Positions 7,293-8,276 of a stretch of DNA of 8,276 nt are shown here, one piece after another. Source of the DNA: Paracoccaceae bacterium (GTDB lineage Bacteria > Pseudomonadota > Alphaproteobacteria > Rhodobacterales > Rhodobacteraceae); the NCBI GenBank assembly GCA_002746395.1, contig NVXA01000002.1, positions 32,245 through 40,520 of the forward strand. The letters run 5' to 3'. Positions within the stretch are counted from its first letter, which is position 1; the number at the start of each line of letters is the position of its first letter. Both the position numbers and the translations under genes were made by a program. Below the pieces are notes generated by a model. It was not told the DNA's origin. It did not search any database and was given only the letters and a program-made list of their open reading frames with translations.

Positions 7293-7308
7293 CAATAAAT
7301 TGTTGACC
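7290..7308. promoter_or_regulatory. 19-base palindrome containing both outward -35-like boxes, candidate operator
   Basis: GGTCAATAAATTGTTGACC is symmetric about position 7299 with 8 of 9 pairs matching; the outer six are perfect (GGTCAA / TTGACC). Each arm read outward is TTGACC, a good -35-like hexamer, so a protein bound here would block both divergent promoters at once. It overlaps the palindrome at 7279-7292 by three bases. Another copy of the half-site (GTCAAC) lies at 7333-7338 next to the plus-strand start codon. Confidence 0.5.
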
Positions 7309-7338
7309 TCGGATTCGAACATTTGAAAGCAAGTCAAC

Positions 7339-8276
7339 ATGCCCCACTCCTCGCCAGTATCTGTTGAAATTGAAGGTGACATTGCATGGATCACAATTGA
7401 TTACCCGCCGGTTAACGCGACTGCAACCGCGGTACGCATCGGGTTGGATCTGGCGCTTTCACAACTGGGAAATGCCAAGGTCGCCTTCTTGCAATGCGCA
7501 GGGCGAACGTTTGTTGCAGGCGGCGATATGTCGGAATTTGACGCGCCCCCTGCGTTGCCACATTTACCTGACGTGGTGCAAGCAATCGAGGATTGTTCAA
7601 CCCCGATTGTCGCCCTTATGCACGGCATGGTGCTTGGTGGGGGCTTTGAAATTGCCATGGCTTGCGCTTGGCGAATTGCGAAAGTTGGCACCAAATTCGG
7701 GTTGCCAGAAGTTAATGTCGGGTTGGTCCCCGGGGCTGGTGGCTCGCAAAGGTTACCGCGCCTAATTGGTATGGCGGATGCCATTGATGTGGCTTGCAGC
7801 GGGAAGGTTTTGACGGCTGGCGAGTTGCAGAAACTCGGCGGGCTTGATTTGGTGGTTGAGGGGGATTTGAAAGCGGCAGCGGTTGCGTTCGCTACGAACC
7901 TGCCGGAAAGACCCGCAGCTGTCAGTCTGCGCGATGTTCCAGAATACGATAATACGTTAATCGAAAGTAAACGCCGTGTAATTTCTTCGCGATCGAAAGG
8001 CCAACAATCCCCGCTTCATAATTTGGACGCCTTACAGTGGGCCTCCCTGCCCTTCTCTAAGGGCCAGCCGTTAGAGCGCACGCTGCATCTGAAACTGCGC
8101 GACACACCGGAATCCCGCGCCTTGCGGTATGCCTTTTTTGCCGAACGCGCCGTTGCAAAACCTGCGGCAATTGCTGGCGCGGTCCCGCATTCCATTAACG
8201 AAGTTGCAATCGTTGGGGGTGGTTTAATGGGGGCTGGCATTACTGTGGCCATGTTGAATGCCAAGCTGTCCGTCAC
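7339..8276 (+). CDS. Enoyl-CoA hydratase / 3-hydroxyacyl-CoA dehydrogenase fusion, N-terminal part (3' end outside window)
   Basis: The frame is open from ATG 7339 to the window end, giving 312 residues of a protein that in this family usually reaches about 650-720. Residues about 5-190 are a crotonase-type hydratase domain. GGGFE carries Glu104 and GLPE carries Glu124, the two catalytic glutamates with the 20-residue spacing seen in FadB, so hydration should be active. A helical linker (about 195-285) leads to the start of a Rossmann fold with the NAD-binding GGGLMG at 293-298; the dehydrogenase active site lies outside the window. In this cluster it could hydrate 2,3-dehydroadipyl-CoA and oxidise 3-hydroxyadipyl-CoA, doing the jobs of PaaF and PaaH; a general fatty-acid beta-oxidation role remains possible. 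The ribosome-binding site is weak (GAAAG, 7325-7329). It is divergent from paaG. Confidence 0.9.
   Translation, partial: MPHSSPVSVEIEGDIAWITIDYPPVNATATAVRIGLDLALSQLGNAKVAFLQCAGRTFVAGGDMSEFDAPPALPHLPDVVQAIEDCSTPIVALMHGMVLGGGFEIAMACAWRIAKVGTKFGLPEVNVGLVPGAGGSQRLPRLIGMADAIDVACSGKVLTAGELQKLGGLDLVVEGDLKAAAVAFATNLPERPAAVSLRDVPEYDNTLIESKRRVISSRSKGQQSPLHNLDALQWASLPFSKGQPLERTLHLKLRDTPESRALRYAFFAERAVAKPAAIAGAVPHSINEVAIVGGGLMGAGITVAMLNAKLSV

Larger units (their letters stand above)
7238..7338. promoter_or_regulatory. Divergent promoter region between paaG and the hydratase-dehydrogenase gene
   Basis: This 101-base gap is AT-richer than its flanks and is the only place in the window from which both paaG-paaI-paaK-paaR (minus) and the gene at 7339 (plus) can be driven. 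It holds three inverted repeats, listed separately, and two outward-facing TTGACC hexamers that resemble -35 elements: complement of 7290-7295 for the minus operon and 7303-7308 for the plus gene. Matching -10 boxes are weak. At 17-base spacing the minus one would be AAGGAT (complement of 7267-7272) and the plus one AAAGCA (7326-7331). I am sure of the divergent layout but not of exact start sites. Confidence 0.7.

Noticed and set aside
7312..7316. GANTC (GATTC) site in the divergent promoter as a sign of CcrM control
   Set aside because: A single site is expected by chance and similar sites occur inside genes; nothing else supports cell-cycle methylation control.
7364..7765. 133-codon plus-strand frame and the opposite minus-strand frame at 7401-7784
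   Set aside because: Both overlap the hydratase domain read in frame from 7339, which has full catalytic motifs and stays open to the window end.
1..8276. Mobile elements, CRISPR arrays, tRNA or rRNA genes, phage or defence genes
   Set aside because: None seen: no transposase, direct-repeat array, integrase or structured RNA gene; all coding space is explained by the paa genes and the fused beta-oxidation enzyme.

Overview
The window is a phenylacetate (paa) catabolic cluster. It encodes most of the aerobic CoA-dependent route that takes phenylacetate through ring-1,2-epoxyphenylacetyl-CoA and oxepin-CoA to acetyl-CoA and succinyl-CoA. I estimate GC at about 55%. The proteins, the mixture of GC-rich codons with TTA and GTT codons, and the TetR-type rather than PaaX-type regulator suggest an alphaproteobacterium, most likely Rhodobacteraceae (roseobacter group). 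That assignment is inference from protein character; no rRNA or other marker is present.

Layout. (1) Positions 1-4087, plus strand: the 3' part of a paaJ-type thiolase, then paaA, paaB, paaC, paaD and paaE. The genes are tightly spaced or overlapping and look like one operon. (2) Positions 4099-7237, minus strand: paaG, paaI, paaK and a TetR-family regulator in transcription order, with gaps from -4 to 18 bases, so a second operon converging on the first with only 11 bases between stop codons. (3) Positions 7238-7338: the only real intergenic region, a divergent promoter with several inverted repeats. (4) Positions 7339 to the end, plus strand: the N-terminal part of an enoyl-CoA hydratase / 3-hydroxyacyl-CoA dehydrogenase fusion that runs out of the window. 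No stretch longer than 300 bases lacks a gene.

How the genes work together. PaaK activates phenylacetate to phenylacetyl-CoA. The PaaA/PaaB/PaaC oxygenase, fed electrons from NADPH by PaaE and probably matured with help from PaaD, epoxidises the ring. PaaG isomerises the epoxide to oxepin-CoA. PaaZ, the ring-opening hydrolase/dehydrogenase, is not in the window. The thiolase performs both thiolytic cleavages. The fused hydratase-dehydrogenase is well placed to replace the separate PaaF and PaaH. PaaI removes dead-end hydroxyphenylacetyl-CoA and frees CoA. The TetR protein probably controls the cluster in response to a CoA-ester intermediate, acting at the divergent promoter.

I found no undescribed system. 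The genes are a known pathway in a rearranged order. The least explained signals are a strong excess of the palindrome GTTAAC across the whole window (15 copies) and the nested palindromes in the divergent promoter.
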